From the NCBI GenBank assembly GCA_028282725.1, contig JANQHF010000064.1, positions 1 through 43,651 of the forward strand: 43,651 bases of DNA, in the 5' to 3' direction. This document shows positions 1 to 8,927 of this stretch, piece by piece. This DNA is from Saprospiraceae bacterium (GTDB taxonomy: Bacteria > Bacteroidota > Bacteroidia > Chitinophagales > Saprospiraceae). The translations under genes were made by a program, and so were the position numbers. The notes below the pieces were generated by a model that was not told where the DNA came from, searched no databases, and saw only the letters and a program-made list of their open reading frames with translations. Position 1 is the stretch's first letter. Every line of letters begins with the position of its first letter.

Positions 1-1
1 A

Positions 2-571
2 ACCACCATAAAGTCTCTTAGATCTGGTCTAAATAAAGATAAGTACGATAGCATTAATCTCTATTTTCAAGATGAATCCAGATTTGGATTAATGACACAG
101 ATAGGAAGATGTCTTACTGCCCGAGGGGTAAAGCCGCTGGTCAATTACCAGCACAAGTTTAAGACAACCTACCTGTATGGTGCCTATTCTCCTGTTAACG
201 GGGATAGCTTTGTGTGGCAAATCAATGGCATTAGTAAGGAAATCTTTCATCAATACTTACGAGCATTATCCAATTATAAACCACGAGAATATAAAATAGT
301 CGTAATAGATAATGCTGGCTTCCATTCAATAAAAGATGTCAAACTGCCTGATAATATCTATGTGTTGAATATACCTCCTTACTGTCCAGAATTGAACCCT
401 TGCGAAAAAGTCTGGCAACATTTAAAGGCAAAGTTCACCAATCAACTATTTGAAAACATGGCTTCACTGAAAAACTGGCTACATCAACAAGTCAATATAA
501 TGACCAAATCCCAAATTGTTTCAATAACTCATAATCACCATTATATGATACCATTTAATGCGCCATTATAA
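2..571 (+). CDS. IS630-family transposase, 5'-truncated by window edge
   Basis: This is the C-terminal DDE catalytic part of an IS630/Tc1-type transposase. The frame is open from base 2, so the N-terminal helix-turn-helix half lies outside the window; the ATG at 92 is only an internal Met. The three catalytic acidic residues can be seen in order: Asp in FQDESRFG, Asp in VVIDNAGFH, and Glu in PELNPCEKVWQHLK, the usual IS630 signatures. The gene stops at 569-571, and the element must end within a few tens of bases, because DUF5916 coding sequence is recognisable by about 587. IS630 elements duplicate a TA target; several TA dinucleotides lie between 570 and 586, so I cannot fix the exact end. 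Confidence 0.85.
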   Translation, partial: TTIKSLRSGLNKDKYDSINLYFQDESRFGLMTQIGRCLTARGVKPLVNYQHKFKTTYLYGAYSPVNGDSFVWQINGISKEIFHQYLRALSNYKPREYKIVVIDNAGFHSIKDVKLPDNIYVLNIPPYCPELNPCEKVWQHLKAKFTNQLFENMASLKNWLHQQVNIMTKSQIVSITHNHHYMIPFNAPL

Positions 572-2065
572 AGGGTATTTGGTATAATCCCCTATATCAA
601 TGCCAGCTCAAATAAGGATTTTGCGAACGAACGACCCGTGGATAATTCCATTGATGTAGGACTGGATGCTAAGGTCAGTCTGTCAACAGGTCTGAATCTG
701 GATCTCACAGTCAATCCCGATTTCTCACAGGTGGAAGTGGATCGCCAGGTGACAAATCTGACCAGGTTCAATATTTTCTTCCCTGAACGCCGTCAGTTTT
801 TTTTGGAAAACGCCGATCTCTTTACCAACTATGGTCAGTTTGCGAATCAACCTTTTTACAGCAGGAGAATCGGTCTGGACCCCTCAGGAAGAACGGTACC
901 CATCCTTTATGGAGCTCGACTAACGGGTAATCTCACTGAAAAACTTAGGATAGGTGCCTTCAATATGCATACAAAAACCACGGAAGCTGCCCTGGGCCAG
1001 AATTTTACCTCGATAGCCACCCAATACAGCATCGGAAGAAGATCCAATATCAAAGCATTGTTTCTAAACAGACAGGCGTATGACGGGAGCGAATCAATGG
1101 ATGGCGATTACGGGCGCAATGCAGGAGGTGAAATCAACCTGAGCACCCCTGATGGAAAATGGGCCGGACAGGCAGGCTACATCCATTCAATGAAAAGAGG
1201 GATCTCTGACCAAAACCGCCATATATACGGACGGTTTGACTATTCCGGAGAGCGATTCCGAACCTTTCTCTTTGTCCAGAACATCGGTGAAAATTATTTT
1301 GCCGACATGGGCTTCAATGCCCGCGTCAACAACTTTAATCCCCTAACAGGAGATATTGTCCGCATCGGATATACCGAGATCGGGAATATGTTGAATTACT
1401 ACATCTATCCCAAATCGAACAAGATCAATTTTCATTGGTCAGGGATTGAGAATTTCATCATAATCAATAATGGTGGTCTGTTGAATGACTGGTATACGCG
1501 TCTCAGACATTTCATTTTTTTTCAAAATACGAGCCAACTGAGATTCAGGATCAATCACATCTTTTCTGACCTGGTTTTTCCTTTTGCATTGACCGAAACG
1601 CCTCTACCGGCAGGTAAGTACGATAACTGGGAATTCAATGTGCAGTTTAATACAGACGTTCGTGAAGACGTCCATGGCTCATTGTTTGCCGTCTATGGTG
1701 GTTTTTATAATGGAAATAAGTTCACCTATAATGCAGACGTCAATTTCCGCGCCCAACCCTGGGCCAATGTCACAGTGGGATTAGAGCAGAATGTTATACG
1801 GCTACCCGAACCTTATGGCAACCTGGATTTAACCTTATTACAGGCAAGAGCGGAAATCAATTTTTCAACCTCGTTGTTCTGGACTACTTTCTTTCAATAC
1901 AATACCCAGGCAAAGCGGATGAATATCAATTCGAGGCTTCAATGGCGCTATGCGCCCATGTCAGATGTCTTTCTCGTCTATACCGATAACTACCAGGATC
2001 TGGACCGCTTCAAACCTATCGAAAGAACGGTCGTATTAAAGGTCAATTATTGGCTTGGGCTCTGA
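572..2065 (+). pseudogene. DUF5916 outer-membrane-type protein, 5' half lost at IS630 junction
   Basis: This is the C-terminal DUF5916 domain, a Bacteroidota family predicted to form an outer-membrane beta-barrel. Family hallmarks are NPDFSQVEVDRQVTNL and FFPERRQFFLEN near the start, followed by alternating aromatic/polar beta-strand sequence to the C-terminus (…VLKVNYWLGL). Full-length members have an N-terminal carbohydrate-binding-like domain of several hundred residues; here it is missing. The frame reads open upstream of the first possible start (GTG 638) as IIPYINASSNKDFANERP, which is normal family sequence, and runs back to the transposase stop codon in the same frame. I infer that the IS630 element inserted inside the gene and that the 5' part lies beyond the window. 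A shortened product from GTG 638 would lack a signal peptide. Confidence 0.8.
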
Positions 2066-2233
2066 GGAAATCTTACTGCCTAATTTATATTTTACGTTGT
2101 ATGATCTAAACATCAGATTGATACATTTTCTAATGTTCGATCAGTAATCTTTGCTGAGGCTCTATTTTCACTTCTCTTTGGGTCAATATTCAAGACAGCT
2201 ACTAATGGAGTTTCTTACTTATCCTTCAATGTA

Positions 2234-2980
2234 CTAATTCAACAAATATTCATCGACCCAATTGGGCACCTCAGAATGGTGAAAAGTATATTCATCACCT
2301 TCATAAAATTCCATTATTAGTCGGGCCTTGCTTTCTGAATTGTCAAAAATAAAAGCCCTGTAACTTTGAACAACAGCAGATTTGAGTTGGTTTAGGGAAC
2401 CATAATATCTCGATTTGATTTTATTTTCTGGTACAGGATGTCCTCCCTGCTTTACTCTTAAACGAACCCGTTCAATGTTAATTTCAGGATTCTCAGTTGC
2501 TATATAATATAAGTAATTCTTATAGCCAGCCATTCGTGCAATGCGCATTATCTCAATCTTGGAAGGGTGAGACATGACACTCTCAAAACTTAGCTTCTTA
2601 CCCATTTTAAGCAGGCATGACCTAATGTAATCTGATAAAAAGGAGGCCTCGTATGAATGACTTTCTTGTCGAGGATTGATAACTATAGATCCTTTTCTTT
2701 CGAGATCAATTGCTAATCCTACTGACTCTGCCTTTTTTATTAGCGTATGTCCTTTTTGATATTCTTCGAAAGTGCTAATTTGTTCATCATCTAATCCATA
2801 CTGATACAGGTTCAAGTTTGATATAGATTTAAGATCTTTTTCAATCTCATCTGGATTCAAATAGATTCCCAAGTCATATTTCTTGTCTATATCTTGAAAA
2901 ATCGTGGACTTTCCAGACCCATTCGGACCTCCAAATAACCGTAGTCGCCTACCTTTTAGATAAGGATCCTTTACTCCCAA
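2234..2980 (-). CDS. Zeta-toxin-like P-loop kinase
   Basis: 248 residues. A Walker A motif GPNGSGKST (residues 18-26) is followed by NPDEIEKDL, then SFESVMSHPSKIEIM and later RVRLRVKQGGHPVPENKIKSRYYGSL and AFIFDNS. This order is typical of the zeta toxin/predicted ABC-type ATPase family (PF06414-like), whose best-studied members phosphorylate UDP-N-acetylglucosamine or related nucleotide sugars. The arginine-rich GGHPVPENKIKSRYYGSL segment corresponds to the lid region. The start codon lies 32 nt inside the upstream small gene (2949-3206), so the two are translationally coupled. The substrate cannot be told from sequence; a housekeeping kinase role is possible but less likely given the two-gene cassette. 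Confidence 0.8.
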   Translation of the reverse strand: MGVKDPYLKGRRLRLFGGPNGSGKSTIFQDIDKKYDLGIYLNPDEIEKDLKSISNLNLYQYGLDDEQISTFEEYQKGHTLIKKAESVGLAIDLERKGSIVINPRQESHSYEASFLSDYIRSCLLKMGKKLSFESVMSHPSKIEIMRIARMAGYKNYLYYIATENPEINIERVRLRVKQGGHPVPENKIKSRYYGSLNQLKSAVVQSYRAFIFDNSESKARLIMEFYEGDEYTFHHSEVPNWVDEYLLN

Positions 2981-3206
2981 CTTTCACCTTTCTGCGATTA
3001 TTTGAATACTTTCCTATAACCTTCTTCTTCTCTCCTTTCTTCTCCTGAATGATTTCATCACCTTTTACATAAGTTATTTCATGAGAATCATCAAATGCGG
3101 ATTTGGAAGCTTTCCACGTGGCCTCTTGAGCAATCTTGGCTATCTTATCATGATGTTTCCTGCGCTCTTCAATGTAGGTGAGATATTCTGTGGATTTTTT
3201 AGCCAT
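2949..3206 (-). CDS. Small basic protein, candidate antitoxin of the zeta-like toxin
   Basis: 85 residues, not recognised as a named family. The N-terminal half (MAKKSTEYLTYIEERRKHHDKIAKIAQEATWKASKSAF) looks helical; the C-terminal 40 residues are very Lys/Arg-rich (EKKGEKKKVIGKYSNNRRKVKVGSKG). It is the first gene of a two-gene unit and overlaps the kinase gene by 32 nt, the usual antitoxin-first order of type II toxin-antitoxin modules. It does not resemble the classical epsilon antitoxin. Function is inferred from context only; the basic tail could bind DNA for autoregulation. The gene starts at an ATG (3204-3206), and no ribosome-binding site decides the start. Confidence 0.6.
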   Translation of the reverse strand: MAKKSTEYLTYIEERRKHHDKIAKIAQEATWKASKSAFDDSHEITYVKGDEIIQEKKGEKKKVIGKYSNNRRKVKVGSKGSLSKR

Positions 3207-3330
3207 AATACAATTATAACACTTTTGACCTCATTTATGGTTCACAAACAATATCAGCAAAATTATTTGTTCAGCTGTTTCTTTCAATAACAGATTTCTG
3301 TTTCCAAGACCTGGTATATTTCAAGCCTCT

Positions 3331-4158
3331 TTATTTATTACCACTAAAATCAATTCTTTCTTTCCACATTATAATCATCACGATTATTCCCAGTATGATA
3401 AATGGAATGCTCAAGATTTGACCCATATTTATGGTCATGCCTTGCTCGAATTGTACCTGGTCGATTTTCACAAATTCTATGATAAACCTGGAGATAAAAA
3501 GAAGACTAAAAAACGATCCAAAAATGAAACCAGGCTTTCTTTTCTTTTCCGCTTTGTATAGAGAGAAAACGATCAGAAATATAATGAGATATGCCAGCGC
3601 CTCATAGAGCTGAGCGGGATGTCGCACAACATCGTCCGCCCGTTTGAAAACCACGCCAAAATTGGAATGAGTCGGAATCCCGATAATCTCAGAGTTCATA
3701 AAATTTCCCAGTCGAATAAAAACGGCTGTCAAGGCTCCACCTACAGAAACCTTGTCTAATAGGTCGTAGACATTCAGTTTGTATCGTCTGCTAAAAATAA
3801 TGATGGCAATGAAGACCGCAAGAATTCCACCGTGACTAGCCAAGCCCTGGTAACCGGTAAACTCAAATGAACCGTTGTGTAGGGTAAAAGGAAGAATAAT
3901 CTCCCATGGGTATTTGAGATAATATGCTGGTTCATAAAAGAGACAATGCCCGATTCTGGCACCTAGTAATGTCGCCGTGAAAATATAGAGTGCTAGTGTT
4001 TCCAACAGATTGATTGCCAGCTTTTCCCGAATCCAGATTCTTCGCACGACACTGTACCCTAGAACGAGGCCCAAGGCGAACAGGAGACTGTAAAATCTGA
4101 CTGACAGAACGCCGAAAAGATTAAAAATCTCCGGATCAATATCCCACACAAATGTCAT
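3331..4158 (-). CDS. lgt: Prolipoprotein diacylglyceryl transferase
   Basis: 275 residues, the usual length for Lgt. This integral membrane enzyme transfers diacylglycerol from phosphatidylglycerol to the lipobox cysteine of prolipoproteins. About seven hydrophobic segments are visible. Diagnostic motifs are the substrate-binding region around ASHGGILAVFIAIIIF and the Lgt signature RLGNFMNSEIIGIPT, followed by HPAQLYEAL and a C-terminal GMTINMGQILSIPFI segment. It is the last gene of a three-gene minus-strand unit: its ATG overlaps the stop of the glycosyltransferase by 4 nt (ATGA). It is needed by the lipoproteins elsewhere in the window, such as 26015-26998. Confidence 0.95.
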   Translation of the reverse strand: MTFVWDIDPEIFNLFGVLSVRFYSLLFALGLVLGYSVVRRIWIREKLAINLLETLALYIFTATLLGARIGHCLFYEPAYYLKYPWEIILPFTLHNGSFEFTGYQGLASHGGILAVFIAIIIFSRRYKLNVYDLLDKVSVGGALTAVFIRLGNFMNSEIIGIPTHSNFGVVFKRADDVVRHPAQLYEALAYLIIFLIVFSLYKAEKKRKPGFIFGSFFSLLFISRFIIEFVKIDQVQFEQGMTINMGQILSIPFIILGIIVMIIMWKERIDFSGNK

Positions 4159-5249
4159 TTCAGCAAGCTTTCGTATAAGTCCAAATATTGAGTCAGCGTG
4201 TCATTAAGCGAATACTTTTTTGTGGCTTCTTCGGTCCACTTCCCTTCGATTGCCTTGGACATGGCCTGTGCAAAATCTTTGGGATTCAAAGACTCCGAGT
4301 GAATGAACCGTCCGTTGACTACCTCTCTCAGTGCTCCTCTGCCAGAGGAAACAATGGGCGTTCCAATGGCCATTGCTTCAACAGCTGCGAAACAAAAACC
4401 CTCACTATAGGAAGGGATTACAACTGCATCTGCCATGCTTATTTCCTTTTTCAATTCTGTAAATGGCAAGTCATGCCTTATCTCTACATCGTGAAGATCC
4501 AACGATCCGATCATGTATTTCACTTTCCGGTAGGTTGCACTTTGTTCGGAGGGCAGGATCAATTTAAGTTTGTGCCTTTGGTGGCTCTTCTTCAATTCGG
4601 AATAGGCTTCGAGTAAGACATCCAGGCCTTTAGCGATACCAACTCTTCCAAAAAATAAAAAACAAAACGGCTCATTAGGCTGACTTCCGATGTGTGCGGG
4701 AAAGCCGTGGTAATCAATCCCATTGTAGATCCTGGAGATCTTTTCCTTTTTTATTCCTGCATTAAAGAGTGCTGAGGCGGTACTATCTGATACCGCAGCA
4801 AATTTTTCAAAATCCAGTGTTATGAGGAGTCTTTCGAATAATCGATGTAGCCATTTGCCCAGTCCGGTCATCCAGGGCAATTCCTCCCAAAGATTCCCCC
4901 AGTATTCGTGAAATGTAATGATGCACTTCGTCCTAGTCAATTTACCAACAATCCATGCGGGAACTGCGGCATTATAGGATGTCGTATGAATGATATCTGC
5001 TTTTTTTGCAAATTTCAGAGCATGCCACCATGCAAAGAATGTGAACAGGTATCGGTTCCAGAATCTTCGACGAACAATGCGAACAGAATTGGAAGTGATC
5101 TCATCCTTCGGAAGCGTGGAATCATGACGATTTGTAAAGACGGTAATCTCATGACCTTGTTTGGCAAGATGGTCTGCGAGTGATTTGAATAGCGTTTCAA
5201 CTCCACCAATATGAGGATGATAGAATTCGAGGATAAATAATATCCTCAT
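4155..5249 (-). CDS. GT4-family glycosyltransferase
   Basis: 364 residues with a GT-B fold layout. The N-terminus MRILFILEFYHPHIGGVETLFKSLADHLAKQGHEITVFTNR is the acceptor domain start of GT4 enzymes. The C-terminal nucleotide-sugar domain shows FLFFGRVGIAKGLDVLLEAY and the E-x7-E-like motif PSYSEGFCFAAVEAMAIGTPIVSS. The likely role is adding a hexose to a lipid-linked or surface glycan at the inner face of the cytoplasmic membrane; donor and acceptor cannot be told. Both ends overlap neighbours by 4 nt (DUF2304 gene upstream, lgt downstream), so all three are probably cotranscribed. Confidence 0.85.
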   Translation of the reverse strand: MRILFILEFYHPHIGGVETLFKSLADHLAKQGHEITVFTNRHDSTLPKDEITSNSVRIVRRRFWNRYLFTFFAWWHALKFAKKADIIHTTSYNAAVPAWIVGKLTRTKCIITFHEYWGNLWEELPWMTGLGKWLHRLFERLLITLDFEKFAAVSDSTASALFNAGIKKEKISRIYNGIDYHGFPAHIGSQPNEPFCFLFFGRVGIAKGLDVLLEAYSELKKSHQRHKLKLILPSEQSATYRKVKYMIGSLDLHDVEIRHDLPFTELKKEISMADAVVIPSYSEGFCFAAVEAMAIGTPIVSSGRGALREVVNGRFIHSESLNPKDFAQAMSKAIEGKWTEEATKKYSLNDTLTQYLDLYESLLK

Positions 5250-5641
5250 ACGTCTTCTACCAATTTTTTTGATTGTTCATTGTCTGCAATCCTTTTCCGC
5301 TCCAATTCCCGGATTTTGCCTTCATCAAGGGCTATTTGACGGACGAGATCTGTAATCTTTCGTTCGAGAGCATCAACCCTGCCTGAAAGGTAAAATGAAA
5401 GAATGATCAGAAAAGCCAGGGCAATGAAAATGATCGCATTAATATTACTTGCGAAACCCAGGCCTTGAGCAATCCAGGTAGAAAAGGCATCGGGTACTAC
5501 ACCCAATATCGCAATAACACTCCAAAACCCCAGCCATACAATATTGGTAAATAGAAACTTTTTGCGGACCCTCAGTTCGACGGAAAGCCGGTAGATGTAG
5601 TAAATGGCTAAAGCTGGCGCTATGAATTGATAAATTTCCAC
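5246..5641 (-). CDS. DUF2304 membrane protein
   Basis: 131 residues. Three hydrophobic segments (about residues 5-20, 31-52 and 66-86) are followed by a charged coiled-coil-like tail (VDALERKITDLVRQIALDEGKIRELERKR). This matches DUF2304 proteins, which are commonly found beside glycosyltransferases of surface polysaccharide or dolichol-phosphate-mannose type. Its stop overlaps the start of the GT4 gene by 4 nt. I infer an accessory role in glycan assembly; the family has no established biochemical activity that I know of. Confidence 0.75.
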   Translation of the reverse strand: MEIYQFIAPALAIYYIYRLSVELRVRKKFLFTNIVWLGFWSVIAILGVVPDAFSTWIAQGLGFASNINAIIFIALAFLIILSFYLSGRVDALERKITDLVRQIALDEGKIRELERKRIADNEQSKKLVEDV

Positions 5642-5757
5642 GCTATCGTATAGTATTCACAAAATTATGCCAATACTTATTAAACCACAGCTAATTCGAC
5701 TTAAATAAAGAAGCTGACCAGCACAATTCTCAATGTAGCAGGGTCTGTTTAAGTGGT

Positions 5758-6084
5758 CTAAACAGCAAAACTTTCACCGCATCCGCAAGTACGGCTGGCA
5801 TTGGGATTGTTAAAATAAAAACCTTTGCCATTGAGACCACCGCTAAATTCAAGTGTGGTATTACACAGATAGAGGAAGCTTCTTAAGTCAGTAACGATCT
5901 TGACTTCATTGTCCTGGAATATTTGGTCGTTCTCTTTTTCGACATTGTCGAAATCCATGCTATAGGTCAGACCACTACATCCCCCACTGGTCACAGAAAC
6001 GCGTACGAAATAATCCTCCCCCAAGTCTTCAGAAGACTTCAATTCAGCAATTTTATCCTTTGCACTATCCGCTACAAATAACAT
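5758..6084 (-). CDS. iscA: IscA/ErpA-type iron-sulfur carrier protein
   Basis: 108 residues, the normal length of A-type Fe-S carriers. The three conserved cysteines are present: Cys36 in TSGGCSGLTY and Cys100/Cys102 in the C-terminal TCGCGESF. These proteins receive a cluster from the scaffold and pass it to apo-targets. It is the third gene of an iscS-iscU-iscA set on the minus strand, 16 nt after iscU. ErpA and SufA are very similar, so the gene name is based on the neighbours. Confidence 0.9.
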   Translation of the reverse strand: MLFVADSAKDKIAELKSSEDLGEDYFVRVSVTSGGCSGLTYSMDFDNVEKENDQIFQDNEVKIVTDLRSFLYLCNTTLEFSGGLNGKGFYFNNPNASRTCGCGESFAV

Positions 6085-6100
6085 AGAACAACTTAATTAA

Positions 6101-6484
6101 TCAACCATTCTTTTCCTTGTAATCATTAATCGCACTTTTGATTGCGTCCTCTGCAAGAACAGAGCAATGAATTTTAACAGGTGGAAGCGCCAACTCCTCA
6201 ACGATATCCATGTTGTCTATTTTCATTGCATCGTCAATTGATTTTCCCTTTAACCATTCAGTGGCCAATGAGCTGGAAGCTATAGCAGAGCCGCAGCCAA
6301 AGGTTTTAAATTTCGCATCCCTGATGGTATTGGTATTTTCATCTACCTCGATTTGCAACCTCATGACATCACCACATTCCGGGGCTCCAACCAAGCCCGT
6401 TCCGACGGACTTCTTTGTTTTATCCAAGGTGCCCACATTGCGCGGATTTTTAAAGTGATCCAAAACTTTTTCTGAGTAAGCCAT
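6101..6484 (-). CDS. iscU: Iron-sulfur cluster scaffold IscU
   Basis: 127 residues. All ligand residues of the scaffold are present: Cys37 and Asp39 in APECGDV, Cys64 in FGCGSA and Cys107 in KIHCSVLAEDAI. The segment LPPVK (residues 100-104) is the known recognition motif for the HscA-type Hsp70 chaperone. IscU builds the 2Fe-2S cluster from sulfur delivered by IscS and iron. It lies 57 nt after iscS and 16 nt before iscA. No hscA, hscB or ferredoxin gene is in the cluster. Confidence 0.95.
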   Translation of the reverse strand: MAYSEKVLDHFKNPRNVGTLDKTKKSVGTGLVGAPECGDVMRLQIEVDENTNTIRDAKFKTFGCGSAIASSSLATEWLKGKSIDDAMKIDNMDIVEELALPPVKIHCSVLAEDAIKSAINDYKEKNG

Positions 6485-6541
6485 TTCTTATTGTTTTATG
6501 TTGATTAACGATTTTCAATTAATTATTGTTCCGTTTATTGG

Positions 6542-7762
6542 TCAATGTTCAGCCCATTCCACCGACTCGAGATCAACACCCTCTTTGTACATTTCCCAAA
6601 TCGGACTAAGATCTCGCATATGATTCACTCCATTAGCTATCGCATCAATCGCAAAATTGACATCTTCTTCCTTATTAAATCTTCCCAGACTCAAGCGAAG
6701 TGAGGAATGAGCCAGGTCATCCCCTAATCCCAAAGCCATGAGGACGTATGATGGTTCCAGGGATGCTGACGTACAAGCCGATCCGGATGAAACTGCAATG
6801 TTTTGATTGAACGTCATCATCAAGCCTTCTCCTTCTACATGCTTAAATGATATATTGGTAACGTGGGGCATTCGATGTTTGACACTTCCATTGATATAAC
6901 ATTCCTCCAACTGACTCATCAGTCCTTTTTCCAGTTTATCTCTCAATACGGACAATCTCTTTGCTTCCTCTTCCATTTCCAATCTTGCCAATTCTGCAGC
7001 AGTGCCAAGACCCACAATGCCCGGAACATTTAATGTGCCGGAACGCATGCCTCTTTCATGCCCTCCTCCATCGATTTGTGCTGTTACCTTAACACGTGGA
7101 TTTTTCCTGTTGACAAATAGTGCACCCACTCCTTTCGGACCATACATTTTGTGCCCGGTAAAGGCCATGAGATGAATGCCAACTTCTTTTGGGAAAGTAG
7201 GAATCTTCCCTACGGCCTGAGTGGCATCACTCATGAATAGCACACCGTGTTTTGCACAAATTTCTCCGATTTCCTTCATCGGTTGAATGACACCGGTCTC
7301 ATTATTTGCCCACATGATCGAAACCAAAATGGTTTTATCGGTAATGGCCGCTTCCAATTGATTCAAATCGACAAGACCATCCCGTTGCACGGGTAAAAAG
7401 GTGACGTCGCCACCCATTTTTTGAATGCGTTTACACGCATCAATTACCGCCTTATGTTCTGTTTCCAGGGTGATGATGTGATTTCCTTTACGCGCATACA
7501 TTTCATACGCACCTTTTAAAGCAAGGTTGTCAGATTCGGTAGCACCCGAAGTAAATATGATTTCTTTCGGATCAGCACCAATCAATTTGGCCAACTGCTC
7601 TCTTGAGTAGTCCACGGCCTCTTCAGCCATCCATCCAAACGGATGACTTCTGCTGGCAGCATTCCCAAAAACGTCATGAAAGTAAGGAACCATTGCATCA
7701 ACTACCCTGGGATCACATGGTGTAGTCGAATTATTATCGAGATATATTTTTCTTATCGCCAT
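6542..7762 (-). CDS. iscS: Cysteine desulfurase IscS
   Basis: 406 residues. A fold-type I PLP enzyme that converts L-cysteine to alanine and passes persulfide sulfur to IscU. The PLP lysine is Lys205 in FTGHKMYGPKG, and the catalytic cysteine is Cys330 in VSSGSACTSASLEPSYVL, the IscS/NifS (group I) loop. ATESDNLALKG and the C-terminal LRLSLGRFNKEEDV are also typical. It is the first gene of the isc set, divergent from the meaB-like gene with about 70 nt between them; no IscR-type repressor gene is adjacent. Confidence 0.95.
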   Translation of the reverse strand: MAIRKIYLDNNSTTPCDPRVVDAMVPYFHDVFGNAASRSHPFGWMAEEAVDYSREQLAKLIGADPKEIIFTSGATESDNLALKGAYEMYARKGNHIITLETEHKAVIDACKRIQKMGGDVTFLPVQRDGLVDLNQLEAAITDKTILVSIMWANNETGVIQPMKEIGEICAKHGVLFMSDATQAVGKIPTFPKEVGIHLMAFTGHKMYGPKGVGALFVNRKNPRVKVTAQIDGGGHERGMRSGTLNVPGIVGLGTAAELARLEMEEEAKRLSVLRDKLEKGLMSQLEECYINGSVKHRMPHVTNISFKHVEGEGLMMTFNQNIAVSSGSACTSASLEPSYVLMALGLGDDLAHSSLRLSLGRFNKEEDVNFAIDAIANGVNHMRDLSPIWEMYKEGVDLESVEWAEH

Positions 7763-7835
7763 AGTCTTTTACCCTTTTCTTGATATATTCAGAACATGTA
7801 AAGATCAGAATAGTTTTACAAGTTTATGCATTATT

Positions 7836-8927
7836 ATGATCACATTCCACCCTTTTCAAAAGGTCGACAAACACATTCCAAAGTCCTATCTTAGTTGTTC
7901 AATGCGTATTGATCATATCAATCCCTCACTACGAAGTAACCGCTCGGGAGATGGGTCTTCTATACAGTCAATGTCCTACTACACAGAAGGTATTCTAAAA
8001 AGGTCTGACTTTTTTGTCCTTTCTGAAGCGCTGACGATCCTTGAAAGTGAAAGAATCGAGCATCGAAAGTTGGCCCTGGATATTCTTGAACAATGCTATG
8101 AAATGGGTAGAAATACGTTCCGAATTGGCATTACCGGAGCTCCGGGAGTTGGGAAAAGCACATTTATAGAAAGTATCCTCCGGGAACTTTTAGAAGCTAA
8201 TGAAATTGCTGCTGTATTGACCGTCGATCCAAGCAGTGTTGAAGGGAAAGGCAGCATTTTAGGTGATAAAACAAGGATGACGGGACTGGTCAGGGACAGT
8301 AACGTCTTTATCAGACCGAGTCCGAGTCGACGTCATTTGGGGGGGATCAGTCATCATACATTCGAAGCCATTATTCTATGCGAAGCTGCCGGAATGAAAA
8401 AGATCTTTGTGGAAACTGTCGGAACGGGTCAGTCTGAGACCGAGGTGAGCAATACCACGGATCTCACCATTCTCATTACACTACCAGGAAGTGGTGACAG
8501 CTTACAAGGGATAAAGAAGGGTGTCATGGAAAAGGCCGACTTAATAGTAGTGAACAAGGTGGATAGAGACAACCAGGGAATAGCCCAAACTTCAATGAAC
8601 GATCTGAAAGAAGCTATGCACATGTTACACAAGGACACCATCCACATTATTCCCTATTCTTCCACTACGAAGGAAAATCAGGATGAAGTGCTAAAAGTGA
8701 TCAAAAAAATCATATCAAAAAAGAAATCACAACTTGAGATGACGAGGAAGGTTCAGGAAAGAAATTGGCTGATCTCCAATATATTGTCCCACTACACTGA
8801 ACTTATTGCAGAGCAACTACATGCTCCGAAATCTTCAGATTTAATCGACAAAGAATTGTCACAAGATTCCATCTTTGCAGTCTTCTCTAAAATCTTACAC
8901 AAGGCAGAATTCAAATTTGATCTTTGA
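7836..8927 (+). CDS. meaB: MeaB/ArgK-type P-loop GTPase
   Basis: 363 residues from the first ATG. The P-loop GAPGVGKST (residues 101-109) is followed by LTVDPSS, GDKTRM, FIRPSPSRRHLGGIS, ETVGTGQSE and the NKVD base-recognition motif. This is the G3E-related MeaB family, which protects and reloads adenosylcobalamin-dependent methylmalonyl-CoA mutase. No mutase gene is in the window. The start is uncertain: ATG 7902 or 7971 would remove a poorly conserved leader, and family members usually start 40-60 residues before the conserved TEGIL..DFFVLSEALTILES helix, which favours 7836 or 7902. The downstream peptidase gene begins at the very next base after the stop codon. Confidence 0.9.
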   Translation: MITFHPFQKVDKHIPKSYLSCSMRIDHINPSLRSNRSGDGSSIQSMSYYTEGILKRSDFFVLSEALTILESERIEHRKLALDILEQCYEMGRNTFRIGITGAPGVGKSTFIESILRELLEANEIAAVLTVDPSSVEGKGSILGDKTRMTGLVRDSNVFIRPSPSRRHLGGISHHTFEAIILCEAAGMKKIFVETVGTGQSETEVSNTTDLTILITLPGSGDSLQGIKKGVMEKADLIVVNKVDRDNQGIAQTSMNDLKEAMHMLHKDTIHIIPYSSTTKENQDEVLKVIKKIISKKKSQLEMTRKVQERNWLISNILSHYTELIAEQLHAPKSSDLIDKELSQDSIFAVFSKILHKAEFKFDL

